This document shows, piece after piece, positions 1-6,909 of a stretch of DNA of 9,073 bases (position 1 is the stretch's first letter; each line of letters opens with the position of its first letter). Made by a program: the position numbers and the translations under genes. The stretch lies in the NCBI GenBank assembly GCA_964368605.1, contig CAYJBP010000101.1, positions 1 through 9,073 of the forward strand. The letters are read 5' to 3'. The stretch comes from CAYJBP01 sp964368605 (GTDB lineage Bacteria > Bacillota > Dehalobacteriia > UBA4068). The notes beneath the pieces were generated by a model. It was not told where the DNA came from, made no database searches, and was given only the letters and a program-made list of their open reading frames with translations.

Positions 1-2
1 CT

Positions 3-95
3 GCTGCTCCAATGGGCGGCGTTTGTGGAGTTTGCGGTGCTACAACCACCCCTGATGCCGGCGGCAAATGCCCATTTTGTACTAGCCCTATGTAA
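3..95 (+). CDS. C-terminal fragment of a zinc-ribbon protein (5' end outside window)
   Basis: Only the last 30 codons before TAA at 93-95 are inside the window; the gene begins to the left. The visible peptide has two CxxC knuckles (GVCGVCG, then KCPFC) separated by 11 residues. This is a typical short C-terminal zinc ribbon that would bind one Zn(II) through four cysteines. Glycine, alanine and proline dominate the part before it. Such tails end many Firmicute proteins, for example SPFH-domain proteins and other membrane-associated or scaffold proteins, but the fragment is too short to choose among them. The next gene starts 20 nt downstream with its own Shine-Dalgarno and no promoter or terminator between them, so the two are probably co-transcribed. 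The reading frame and zinc ribbon are seen directly; family identity is unknown. Confidence 0.7.
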   Translation, partial: AAPMGGVCGVCGATTTPDAGGKCPFCTSPM

Positions 96-103
96 TTTAG
101 ATT

Positions 104-110
104 AAGGAGA
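104..110 (+). promoter_or_regulatory. Ribosome binding site of the lipoprotein gene
   Basis: AAGGAGA lies 5 nt before the ATG at 116. It is a near-perfect anti-16S match and fixes the start of the lipoprotein. Confidence 0.85.
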
Positions 111-115
111 ATATA

Positions 116-1081
116 ATGTTAAAAAAACTTTTAGGATTAATTGTTATTATGATGATGGCTTTTAGCCTGGCTGCTTGTGGTGTAAGCGATGAAGAGCATG
201 AAATACTTACTTCGCCTGTACCGCCGGAAGAGGATGAGCCTGTAGCAGAAGAAGATGCTGCTAGCGACTCTTTAGCCGGTATGTATTTATTATCTTCGGT
301 AGATTTTCAGGGCGATACCATGGCTTATGCCGATTTAGTAAGCTTTGGTATGGCCGATGGCAGTTATTTACAGCTTAATGATGATGGCAGCGGCATTTTT
401 GGCTTAGCCGGCGAAGCTGCCGAGAACATTAGCTATGATTCTGCCACGATGGAGGTAACCGATGCCACCGGCGAGACCATTACCATGACTAAAGAAGGCG
501 ATACTATTATTTTGAATTTGCCGGATGCCTCTAGTTTTAGCTTTACCTTAGAAGGCAGCGCCGAATGGCCGGCAATCGAAGCTATCGAGGGAACTTTAAG
601 TGGCTTAGAAGATCTTGCCGCCGATACCATAGCAGCTACCGGCTTAACCGTGGGTACTAAGTGGTATGGTTCGCTGGAGATTTGGAATTCGCGTTCCGAT
701 AAATACCCTGATGGTATCTATGATATTTGGGGCAGGATTGAGCAAGGCGAGGAATATCCTTTCTTCGAGATTTATGCCAGCGATGATTTTGATAATGATG
801 TGCCCTTATTAAGCTATTATATCGAGTTCAATCAAAATGGTTTTGCGCCTTTAGTAACCGATGATGCCTGGGTTTTCGACAGATTAATGGGTGATTTGGA
901 TACTTTGAATATGTCCGGCACTTATTTATTGGGCGCTATCTCTTTTACTCATTTATATGAATATGAAGAAGATTTGTTTAATTTTACTGTATATCTGCGT
1001 GAAGATGGTGCTAGATGGGATGAAGCAACCGAAACATTGCCGCCCGGCTATGATGATTATAAAGCCCGGCATGGATTATAG
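116..1081 (+). CDS. Secreted lipoprotein of unknown function, lipocalin-like architecture suspected
   Basis: This 321-aa protein has a classical lipoprotein signal peptide: positively charged MLKK, a hydrophobic stretch (residues 5-20) and the lipobox LAAC with the lipidated cysteine at residue 21. It should be anchored to the outer face of the cytoplasmic membrane. Residues 25-50 form an acidic, proline-containing linker. Residues 54-140 read as a beta-rich domain (GMYLLSSVDFQG, SYLQLNDDGSG, then short strand-turn repeats) that resembles the small lipocalin-like domains of clostridial lipoproteins. A second part (about 178-310) is rich in aromatic and acidic residues and has no motif I recognise; the tail ends LPPGYDDYKARHGL. 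The start is set by AAGGAGA. The gene closely follows the zinc-ribbon gene, probably in one operon, and is followed by a strong terminator. The lipoprotein nature is clear from sequence; the lipocalin-like fold is inference and the function is not known. Confidence 0.85.
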   Translation: MLKKLLGLIVIMMMAFSLAACGVSDEEHEILTSPVPPEEDEPVAEEDAASDSLAGMYLLSSVDFQGDTMAYADLVSFGMADGSYLQLNDDGSGIFGLAGEAAENISYDSATMEVTDATGETITMTKEGDTIILNLPDASSFSFTLEGSAEWPAIEAIEGTLSGLEDLAADTIAATGLTVGTKWYGSLEIWNSRSDKYPDGIYDIWGRIEQGEEYPFFEIYASDDFDNDVPLLSYYIEFNQNGFAPLVTDDAWVFDRLMGDLDTLNMSGTYLLGAISFTHLYEYEEDLFNFTVYLREDGARWDEATETLPPGYDDYKARHGL

Positions 1082-1092
1082 AATATAGACTA

Positions 1093-1126
1093 AGGGGTTG
1101 CGAAATATTTCGCAGCCTCTTTTTTT
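1093..1126 (+). terminator. Intrinsic terminator after the lipoprotein gene
   Basis: A 13-bp inverted repeat (AGGGGTTGCGAAA against TTTCGCAGCCTCT, with two G-T wobbles) is followed directly by a run of seven T. It begins 12 nt after the lipoprotein stop codon and separates that operon from the macroglobulin-like gene. Confidence 0.9.
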
Positions 1127-1320
1127 ATTAATGGTAGTTCTTTGGATTTAGATTTGGTTTTGTAGGGAAGGGGCTTTGACTATTTTGCAGTTATTGCCTG
1201 CTTTTGCTGCGCCAATTTTTTAAATATAATCAGATAGCTATCAAGCCCAACCCCAACCCCAACCCCAACCCCAACCCCAACCCCAACCCCAACCCCTCGA
1301 AGAACAAAATCCCTTAAAAC
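1127..1320. other. Gene-free stretch with the hexamer tract
   Basis: The gap between the lipoprotein stop (1081) and the macroglobulin-like start (1390) is 308 bp. Between the terminator and the promoter I see no convincing ORF, tRNA or structured RNA. The left half (1130-1240) is T-rich and unremarkable. A TATAAT at 1225-1230 has only a weak TTGCTG partner 15 nt upstream. The one notable element is the CCCCAA tract at 1246-1296. Confidence 0.6.
1246..1296. repeat. CCCCAA hexamer microsatellite (GGGGTT on minus strand, G-quadruplex-capable)
   Basis: The tract is a partial unit CCCAA, seven perfect CCCCAA units, and a terminal CCCC, 51 bp without interruption. The minus strand therefore carries nine G-runs separated by TT: eight runs of GGGG and one of GGG. 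This is the same unit as the ciliate TTGGGG telomere repeat, a known G-quadruplex former. It lies 24 bp upstream of the -35 box of the macroglobulin-like gene. A perfect short tandem array of this kind is prone to length change by slippage. Any regulatory effect is inference. Confidence 0.95.
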
Positions 1321-1349
1321 TTGATTTTATAGTCCTTTTGTTATATAAT
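1321..1349 (+). promoter_or_regulatory. Sigma-A promoter of the macroglobulin-sortase unit
   Basis: TTGATT (1321-1326) and a perfect TATAAT (1344-1349) are separated by exactly 17 nt. Transcription would begin near 1356, leaving a short leader of about 34 nt before the ATG at 1390. The region just upstream is A/T-rich and then runs into the CCCCAA tract. Confidence 0.75.
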
Positions 1350-1377
1350 ATATATTGTATTATTATGTAATTAAATT

Positions 1378-1383
1378 TTGGAG
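1378..1383 (+). promoter_or_regulatory. Ribosome binding site that decides the start of the macroglobulin-like gene
   Basis: TTGGAG is followed after 6 nt by ATG at 1390. An in-frame TTG at 1378 would extend the protein by four residues, but that TTG is itself part of this Shine-Dalgarno and has no site of its own, so ATG 1390 is preferred. Confidence 0.85.
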
Positions 1384-1389
1384 ATTTTT

Positions 1390-4300
1390 ATGCGTAAATT
1401 TACTTATTGGCTGATTGGTTTACTTTTAATAGGGCTTGCTTTTGTGGCAGTTCTGCTATTAACCAATTTTCAGGAAATTCCCTGGCAAGCAGCACAAAAT
1501 ACAACTTTAACCGCCACCCAATCCGATAGTGGCGGCGTAGAATTAACCTCGGCTTTTATGCTTAGTTTTGATGAAGATATCAGCGCCAATACCGTGCGCC
1601 GCTATTTGCAGGTAAATCCCGAAATCGAAATTAATGTTCATCAAGGCCTGGTTGCTGCCGAAATTTTAATTACCCCCACCGAGCCGCTCAGCGCTAATCA
1701 AACCTATACCTTTAGCCTCCAAACAGATCAGGACACCTTGCAATGGGCTTATCAAACCAAGGGCGAGCTGCAAATTAGCGGCCATCAGCCTTTAAATGCC
1801 CAAAATGATATTAATCCCAATCAGGAAATTGTTCTTAACTTTAATGAAGCCTTACCCTTAAATCTTAATCAAATAGAACAATATATTAGCATCGAGCCTG
1901 CTTTTGAATATAGCTGCTATCAACAGGCTAATAGTCTTTTTATCAAGCCCGACCAAGCCTTAAAGCCGGCTACAGTCTATACTGTTAAAGTAAAAAGTGG
2001 CCTAAAAGCCAGTAATAGCGATATGGCTTTGGCCGATGATATCAGCTTTAGTTTTGCCACAGCAGCCTTAAGCAGCCCTGATGATAATTTAAAATGGCAA
2101 CCTGATTTGGCATCGGCTGTTTTTATGCCCGGTCAAAGCCCGGTTTTTAATGCCCAAATTTTTGAAGAACCGCCTGCTCCACCTTTGAATGAACTGGATG
2201 ATGAAGCTATCGATCAGCCGCCATCCGTTTTTATTCCCGAATATTTGATCGAAGCCGATCTTTATCTGCTTGCCGATGCCGAAGCATTTGCCGCTTTAAG
2301 CCTTAGGCAAAATCAAAATACGCCCTTATGGAGTAATTTAAACCCCACTTTATTTGATATTAATGATTTGCAATTAAGCCAAACTCAAACCATAAATGCC
2401 AATCGGCAAGAAGATGGCAGCTATAACTTTAGCTGGCCGGATATCCTTCCTAATGGCTATTATTTACTAAGGGCCAGCTATTTGGGGCAAGCCTATGATT
2501 TGCTATTTCAAGTTAGCGAGCTTAAGGCCTATTTGGTTAAGGGGGCGGAGCAAAGCCTGGTTTGGGTGCATGATCAGAATGGGGCAGCGGCCGAGGCAAA
2601 AGTTTGGTATTATAGCGGCGATTTAGAAATGATAACCGATGAATTTGGCCTGGCCGATTTTAAGCTAAACCATCAAATGCAGGCTTTAGATAGTAAGCGT
2701 CGCAGTTTTAGTTATCAAGATATTTATATTATCAGCCATCAGCAGCAAGAGCTGGTGCTTTGCGATTTTGAGCTGCAGCAAGCCAATCCTAATTTGCCTA
2801 AGGCCGATATTTTGGGCAATTTAGATTTGGCGCTTAGCCAAAATTCGCAGGGTCATTATCAGCTTAGTTTTTGGGGTTATATGCAGCGCCTAGACGGCCT
2901 AAGCTGGGACTGGGATCGGGTTAGTGTGTACTTAGAGGCAGATCATTATCCGCAGCCCCTTTTCTTGGACTATGCTGCTTTAAATGGTCATTATTTTGCG
3001 GCCGATTTTGATTTGGGCTATTTGCTGGATGCCGATTATCAATTGCAAATTTGGCAAAGCGGTCAACTATTATTAAGTGAGAATTTTTATACGGGCACAA
3101 AAGATGTTGATTTAACTATTATGCCGCCTAGCAGCGCAGATGGCCAAAATTCCCCCTTAGAATTAAGCGCCGCCAAGGATGCTTATAGCCAGGACGAAAA
3201 TTATAATATCAGCCTAAATACCGAAGAGCCGCTAGATTTTAGGCCGCTGGTATTTAAAGTTAATCAGGATATAATCACACCGTTTAACGGGGATATTACC
3301 GCAATTAATGATACTTTTGGCGAGCAAGATTTAAGCGGCACTTATTGGCAGGCCGTAAGTTTTAATGGCCAAAATTATCATTTAAGCGAACCGTTAAAGA
3401 TTAACCCTGCTACCGGTGCTTATCAGGCTATTATTGAATTGACTGAGCTGGATAATAATCAGTTCGATTTATCCGTAACCGATGCCGCAGGCCAGCCGTT
3501 GGCTAATACTCGTTTGGAAATTGTGGTGGCCGATCAAAATTATCAGCCCGATTCCGTATTGGCGGAAGTTTACAATCTTAACCAAGCATTAATTATGCCT
3601 GATATGGCGTCCACTGCGCCGAACCTATCTTATAATAAGCAGGCCAAGCAGCATATTAGCTTAATAACCGATGATTTAGGACAAGCCAATTTTAGCCAAA
3701 GTGAGCCGCTTTTGGGCGACTATTATTTGCATATTACGGCCATTTATGAGCAATCTTTGCCGCTGATTGCCCAGCTAAGCTATAAAGTAGAGCAGGAATC
3801 TGTAGTGTCAATTAGCGACTATTATACTATTGAGCAGGGCATTAGCTATGAGCTAACAGATGGCCAGCTATGGCCGACGGATGCCGCTATTTATATGGGC
3901 GAGGAAGCACCTGCTCAAGCCTTGGATATAATTTGGCAGAATTTGTTTGCAATCAGTGCCGATAGCAGGCAAATACTGGCAACGGCCTTGGCGCAAAGCT
4001 TATGGGCGGACTATGGCGACGAGCCGCTCAATTTACAGCCAAATTTGGCTGATTATAGCCGTAATAATGGTGGCTTGGCGCGAACTTTAAATGGTAATTC
4101 TGATTTGCAATTTAGCTTTTTAGCAGCCCTTAGCTGCCATTTTGGCCTGGATTTGATCGATAAAAATGCCTTAGCGGCTTATTGGCAAAATATTTTATTC
4201 ACCGGCAATGATTTTAGCCTTAAAGCCCAGGCCTATGCTGCCTTGGCTGCTTTAGATTATCCGATTATCAATGATTTGCATTATTTGCTAAGCTTGGATA

Positions 4301-5004
4301 ATACACCATTAGAACAGGCCTATTTGCTACTAGCTTTGATTTTGGGTGATGATAGCCAAAGTGCACGCAATCTATGGCGGATAGACCCAATCGAGGCGCA
4401 GCAAAGCGATGATCAAAGGCTGATTGATACGATATTATTAATCGAAGCCATACTTGCCCCTACCGAACAAAAGGTGGACTTTTTCGGGCAAGACGAGTTA
4501 TTGGATTTATGGCTGGTCTCGGCAATTTTGGCGCAGGTAGCACAAGATCAAAGTTATGTATGGCATGATTCCGATATGGAAAGCGGCAACTTTAGCCTAA
4601 TTAAAGCCTATGGCTATCAAGCAGCAGAATTTGAGAATGCCACAGCTAAAGGCATAGATTTAAGCCGCGATTATCGTTATATTGAGGATGAAAGCGGAGC
4701 ACATTATTTACTTATAACCTTAAATTATAACTTAAATGCTGCGGCCGCCGCCGGGCAATATTTGCTGGCCGATTATCCACCCAAGCAGCTAAATCATCTA
4801 CAAATTAATGGCCTAAGCAGTAATAATTATGGCATAAAGGATGGCATGGTCTTGGTAGAGTTAAATAAAGAGCAAAATGAGGAATTGGCCGGTTCTTGGC
4901 AATATATGCTGCCATTGGAGGAGCAGCAAATACCTGATGAGGATTTGCAATTTGTAACAAATTCCCCATTATTATTAAATATTGATGGCCAATGGCTAAA
5001 TTAA
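1390..5004 (+). CDS. Membrane-anchored alpha-2-macroglobulin-like protein without thioester motif
   Basis: This 1204-aa protein has an uncleaved-looking N-terminal membrane segment (residues 5-25, no lipobox) and an extracellular remainder. Two Ig-like domains of the Big_5 type come first (about 36-124 and 127-225). Macroglobulin-like beta domains follow. Residues 377-426 (LKAYLVKGAEQSLVWVHDQ, then an ITDEFGLADF turn) resemble the bacterial A2M domain that normally reads 'yl.r...slvwV.d'. FWGYMQRLDG (494-503) matches the 'FWGyvrprDG' strand, but the YRPGD loop that usually precedes it is degenerate. Residues 844-1040 are helix-rich and fit the alpha/alpha-toroid thioester-domain fold, with a conserved-looking NNGG at 892-895. 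GIDLSRDYRY (1088-1097) fits the strand opening the last beta domain. The only cysteines I see are 176, 458 and 916, none in a CxEQ setting, so covalent trapping is not expected. At 1204 aa it is shorter than the usual 1500 or more for bacterial A2Ms. It is followed 36 nt later by a sortase gene. A role as a surface protease trap or in envelope defence is inference. Confidence 0.75.
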   Translation: MRKFTYWLIGLLLIGLAFVAVLLLTNFQEIPWQAAQNTTLTATQSDSGGVELTSAFMLSFDEDISANTVRRYLQVNPEIEINVHQGLVAAEILITPTEPLSANQTYTFSLQTDQDTLQWAYQTKGELQISGHQPLNAQNDINPNQEIVLNFNEALPLNLNQIEQYISIEPAFEYSCYQQANSLFIKPDQALKPATVYTVKVKSGLKASNSDMALADDISFSFATAALSSPDDNLKWQPDLASAVFMPGQSPVFNAQIFEEPPAPPLNELDDEAIDQPPSVFIPEYLIEADLYLLADAEAFAALSLRQNQNTPLWSNLNPTLFDINDLQLSQTQTINANRQEDGSYNFSWPDILPNGYYLLRASYLGQAYDLLFQVSELKAYLVKGAEQSLVWVHDQNGAAAEAKVWYYSGDLEMITDEFGLADFKLNHQMQALDSKRRSFSYQDIYIISHQQQELVLCDFELQQANPNLPKADILGNLDLALSQNSQGHYQLSFWGYMQRLDGLSWDWDRVSVYLEADHYPQPLFLDYAALNGHYFAADFDLGYLLDADYQLQIWQSGQLLLSENFYTGTKDVDLTIMPPSSADGQNSPLELSAAKDAYSQDENYNISLNTEEPLDFRPLVFKVNQDIITPFNGDITAINDTFGEQDLSGTYWQAVSFNGQNYHLSEPLKINPATGAYQAIIELTELDNNQFDLSVTDAAGQPLANTRLEIVVADQNYQPDSVLAEVYNLNQALIMPDMASTAPNLSYNKQAKQHISLITDDLGQANFSQSEPLLGDYYLHITAIYEQSLPLIAQLSYKVEQESVVSISDYYTIEQGISYELTDGQLWPTDAAIYMGEEAPAQALDIIWQNLFAISADSRQILATALAQSLWADYGDEPLNLQPNLADYSRNNGGLARTLNGNSDLQFSFLAALSCHFGLDLIDKNALAAYWQNILFTGNDFSLKAQAYAALAALDYPIINDLHYLLSLDNTPLEQAYLLLALILGDDSQSARNLWRIDPIEAQQSDDQRLIDTILLIEAILAPTEQKVDFFGQDELLDLWLVSAILAQVAQDQSYVWHDSDMESGNFSLIKAYGYQAAEFENATAKGIDLSRDYRYIEDESGAHYLLITLNYNLNAAAAAGQYLLADYPPKQLNHLQINGLSSNNYGIKDGMVLVELNKEQNEELAGSWQYMLPLEEQQIPDEDLQFVTNSPLLLNIDGQWLN

Positions 5005-5024
5005 ACTATCTGGTTATCATAATG

Positions 5025-5032
5025 TAAAGGAT
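5025..5032 (+). promoter_or_regulatory. Ribosome binding site of the sortase gene
   Basis: AAAGGATG sits in the 36-nt gap after the macroglobulin-like stop codon, with 10 nt from the GG to the ATG at 5041. The site is moderate in strength. No promoter is visible in the gap, so the sortase is probably translated from the shared transcript. Confidence 0.6.
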
Positions 5033-5040
5033 GAATAAAT

Positions 5041-5892
5041 ATGAGCCTTATCAAAAAACTATTTATCGCCGGCGCCTTTTTAATTATAGTGCTGGTGCTG
5101 GTAATTATCAATCAACCCAGCCCAAATCAGGCGCCATCCATGGTTGTGGATGAGCCATTATTGCAAGAAGAAAGTCCTGCTCCTGCGCCGCAAAATATCA
5201 TCGAGCCAACCTTGCCGGAGGCTTTGTTTAGCTGGCCTATATCTACCAAGGCGGCGGATTTAATGGCGGCTAAGGATAATAATGCCGATACTAAAGCTTG
5301 GCTAACCATCCCCAATACAGATATTGATCATCCGATTATGCAAACCGATGATAATAGTTTTTATCTAAACCATGATCAAAACGGTGATTATGATGCCTGG
5401 GGATCTTATTTTGCCGATATGTATTCCGATTTAAGCAGCCCTGACAATTTATTAGAAAATACTGTAATTTACGGACATACCAGTGGTACCGAAAACCCGG
5501 AAGATAAGCGTTTTTCCGAGCTATACCGTTATTTAGATGCCCAATTTTTGGCCGATAATCCTTATTTATATTTAACTTTGGATGATAAACAGCTAAGTTT
5601 CGAAATTTGCGCTGTTTTTTACACCGATATTGGCTTTTACTATATTAATCCTTTGCCTTTCAGTACAGATGCCGAGCAATTCATTGCCGAAGTAAATAAC
5701 CGTAACGAATATATTTTTGATAGTAAAATCAAGCCTGAAGACAAGCTCTTAATGCTATCTACCTGCTCTTATAAATATGATATAAATAATAGTGATAATC
5801 ATCGTTTTGTAATAGTAGGCAAACTGGTGCAAGAAGAAAGGGGCGACTTTAGCTTCGAGCCCAACCCCGAACCAAAACGCCCCCAACCCTAA
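5041..5892 (+). CDS. Class B sortase (cysteine transpeptidase)
   Basis: This 283-aa enzyme has an N-terminal membrane anchor (residues 7-24), a proline-rich extracellular linker (about 25-65) and a sortase domain (about 80-265). Class B hallmarks appear in order: the segment KAWLTIPNTDIDHPIMQTDD then NSFYLNHD, VIYGH with catalytic His146, MLSTC with catalytic Cys242, and NHRFVIVGKL with catalytic Arg255. Sortases cleave a C-terminal sorting signal on secreted proteins and join them through an acyl-enzyme intermediate to cell-wall peptide or to another protein. All three catalytic residues are present, so the enzyme should be active. The last 20 residues form a charged, proline-rich tail (EPNPEPKRPQP) outside the fold. 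No protein in the window ends in an LPxTG- or NPQTN-type signal plus hydrophobic tail, so the substrate lies elsewhere. The gene follows the macroglobulin-like gene and ends at tandem hairpins. Family assignment is firm; subclass B is likely from spacing and motifs. Confidence 0.93.
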   Translation: MSLIKKLFIAGAFLIIVLVLVIINQPSPNQAPSMVVDEPLLQEESPAPAPQNIIEPTLPEALFSWPISTKAADLMAAKDNNADTKAWLTIPNTDIDHPIMQTDDNSFYLNHDQNGDYDAWGSYFADMYSDLSSPDNLLENTVIYGHTSGTENPEDKRFSELYRYLDAQFLADNPYLYLTLDDKQLSFEICAVFYTDIGFYYINPLPFSTDAEQFIAEVNNRNEYIFDSKIKPEDKLLMLSTCSYKYDINNSDNHRFVIVGKLVQEERGDFSFEPNPEPKRPQP

Positions 5893-5902
5893 AATTTTAT
5901 TT

Positions 5903-5933
5903 GCTTACTTTCTTTATAAAGAAAGTAAGCATC
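5903..5933 (+). terminator. Perfect 28-bp palindrome, probable first terminator of the sortase transcript
   Basis: Bases 5903-5930 form a perfect palindrome (GCTTACTTTC arm, TATA centre) 10 nt after the sortase stop. As RNA it would fold to a 12-bp stem with a 4-nt loop. The following bases ATCTTT are only a weak U-tract, so it may be a weak terminator, a 3'-end stabiliser or a protein site. Termination is the simplest reading. Confidence 0.6.
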
Positions 5934-5935
5934 TT

Positions 5936-5986
5936 TAAAAAACAGGCTATTATAAATGGAAAATACCATTTATAATAGCCTGTTTT
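5936..5986. terminator. Bidirectional terminator between sortase and trxB
   Basis: A perfect 19-bp inverted repeat (5941-5959 against 5966-5984, loop AAAATA) extends to 21 bp with flanking A-T pairs. On the plus strand it ends in TTTT. On the minus strand the A-run at 5937-5942 becomes a U-tract. It lies between the converging sortase and trxB genes and can stop transcription from both sides. Confidence 0.88.
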
Positions 5987-5989
5987 ACA

Positions 5990-6907
5990 CTAACCTATAA
6001 ACTCTTCAATAAACTTGCTGCAAGTAGCACCATCTGCAATAGCGGTGGCCACCTGGCGCAGAGGTTTTTGGCGAATATCGCCAATAGCAAATACCCCGGG
6101 AATATTGGTTTTAGTTGTTTCGTCGGCGATAATATAGCCATAATCATCACAATTTATCTGATCCTGCCAAATCCCCGTATTAGGGGTATGGCCAATGGCC
6201 ACAAAAACGCCGTCTAAAGCCAAAGTTGTTTCTTCATTTGTAAGAGTATCGGCTATAATAAGGCCGCTAACCTTCTTTTCGGCCAAAACTTGAACCGGTT
6301 TGCTGTTTAAATGATAGTGAATATTTGGAGCTTGCTCCAAAGCCTTTTGCTCGGATTTACCACCACGGAATTGATCACGGCGATGAATTAAATGCACCTC
6401 TTCACAAATACGCGACAAAAATAAAGCCTCACCTAAAGCCGCATTACCGCCGCCAATTACCGCCACCTTTTTGTTGCGATAAAACATTCCATCACAAACC
6501 GCACAATAAGCAAGCCCCTTGCCAATTAGCCCTTCCTCTTCGGGTAGCCCCAGGCGACGCGGCTGCGCACCACCGGCAAGAGCAACAGTTTTAGCCTGAT
6601 AATCGCCGGCTGTGGTCTGCAATAGCTTAGGGTTAGCAGCTAAATCAGCACCTAAAACCTCGGCATAAATTATCTGCGCCCCAAAACGCTCGGCTCCTTT
6701 TTGCATTTTCATTGCCAATTCCAGGCCATTAATACCATCCTCAAAGCCCGGATAATTATCAATTTGGTCGGTTAATCCCATTTGGCCGCCGGGAGTAAGC
6801 TTTTCAAAAATGGCAATCTTAAGGCCTGCTCTGGCGCAATATACGGCGGCGCTTAAGGCAGCAGGGCCGCCGCCTATAATCGCTACATCATATAAATTAT
6901 CTTGCAT
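5990..6907 (-). CDS. trxB: Thioredoxin reductase (NADPH)
   Basis: This 305-aa flavoenzyme passes electrons from NADPH through FAD and a CxxC disulfide to thioredoxin in the cytoplasm. In order, the sequence shows an N-terminal FAD dinucleotide fold (GGGPAAL at 12-18), the redox-active CAVCDG with Cys135 and Cys138, a second Rossmann motif GGGNAALGEA (152-161), HRRDQFR (175-181), whose arginines read the NADPH phosphate, and the C-terminal FAD-binding IGDIRQKPLRQVATAIADG. Length is normal for low-molecular-weight TrxB. The ATG at 6907 is preferred because it begins exactly at the FAD fold and lies 2 nt after the trxA stop. An upstream in-frame ATG at 6937 would lie inside trxA and add ten unconserved residues. 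AAGGGG inside the last trxA codons is the likely ribosome site (10-nt spacing), suggesting translational coupling. The usual ATG of the central VALATGA-type segment reads AGG here (VALAGGA), a small departure. Confidence 0.95.
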   Translation of the reverse strand: MQDNLYDVAIIGGGPAALSAAVYCARAGLKIAIFEKLTPGGQMGLTDQIDNYPGFEDGINGLELAMKMQKGAERFGAQIIYAEVLGADLAANPKLLQTTAGDYQAKTVALAGGAQPRRLGLPEEEGLIGKGLAYCAVCDGMFYRNKKVAVIGGGNAALGEALFLSRICEEVHLIHRRDQFRGGKSEQKALEQAPNIHYHLNSKPVQVLAEKKVSGLIIADTLTNEETTLALDGVFVAIGHTPNTGIWQDQINCDDYGYIIADETTKTNIPGVFAIGDIRQKPLRQVATAIADGATCSKFIEEFIG

Positions 6908-6909
6908 AA

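Noticed and set aside
433..630. Minus-strand open frame inside the lipoprotein gene
   Set aside because: No ribosome site, no recognisable protein, and it lies fully antisense to a well-supported gene.
1204..1230. Second promoter upstream of the hexamer tract (TTGCTG-N15-TATAAT)
   Set aside because: The -35 is poor and the spacer too short; the promoter at 1321-1349 is much better.
1246..1296. Real eukaryotic telomere or CRISPR array
   Set aside because: The tract is internal, flanked by ordinary bacterial sequence, only 51 bp, and has no spacers; it is a bacterial microsatellite.
1378..1389. TTG at 1378 as the start of the macroglobulin-like protein
   Set aside because: The TTG is the 5' part of the TTGGAG Shine-Dalgarno; ATG 1390 has ideal spacing and begins the basic residues before the membrane segment.
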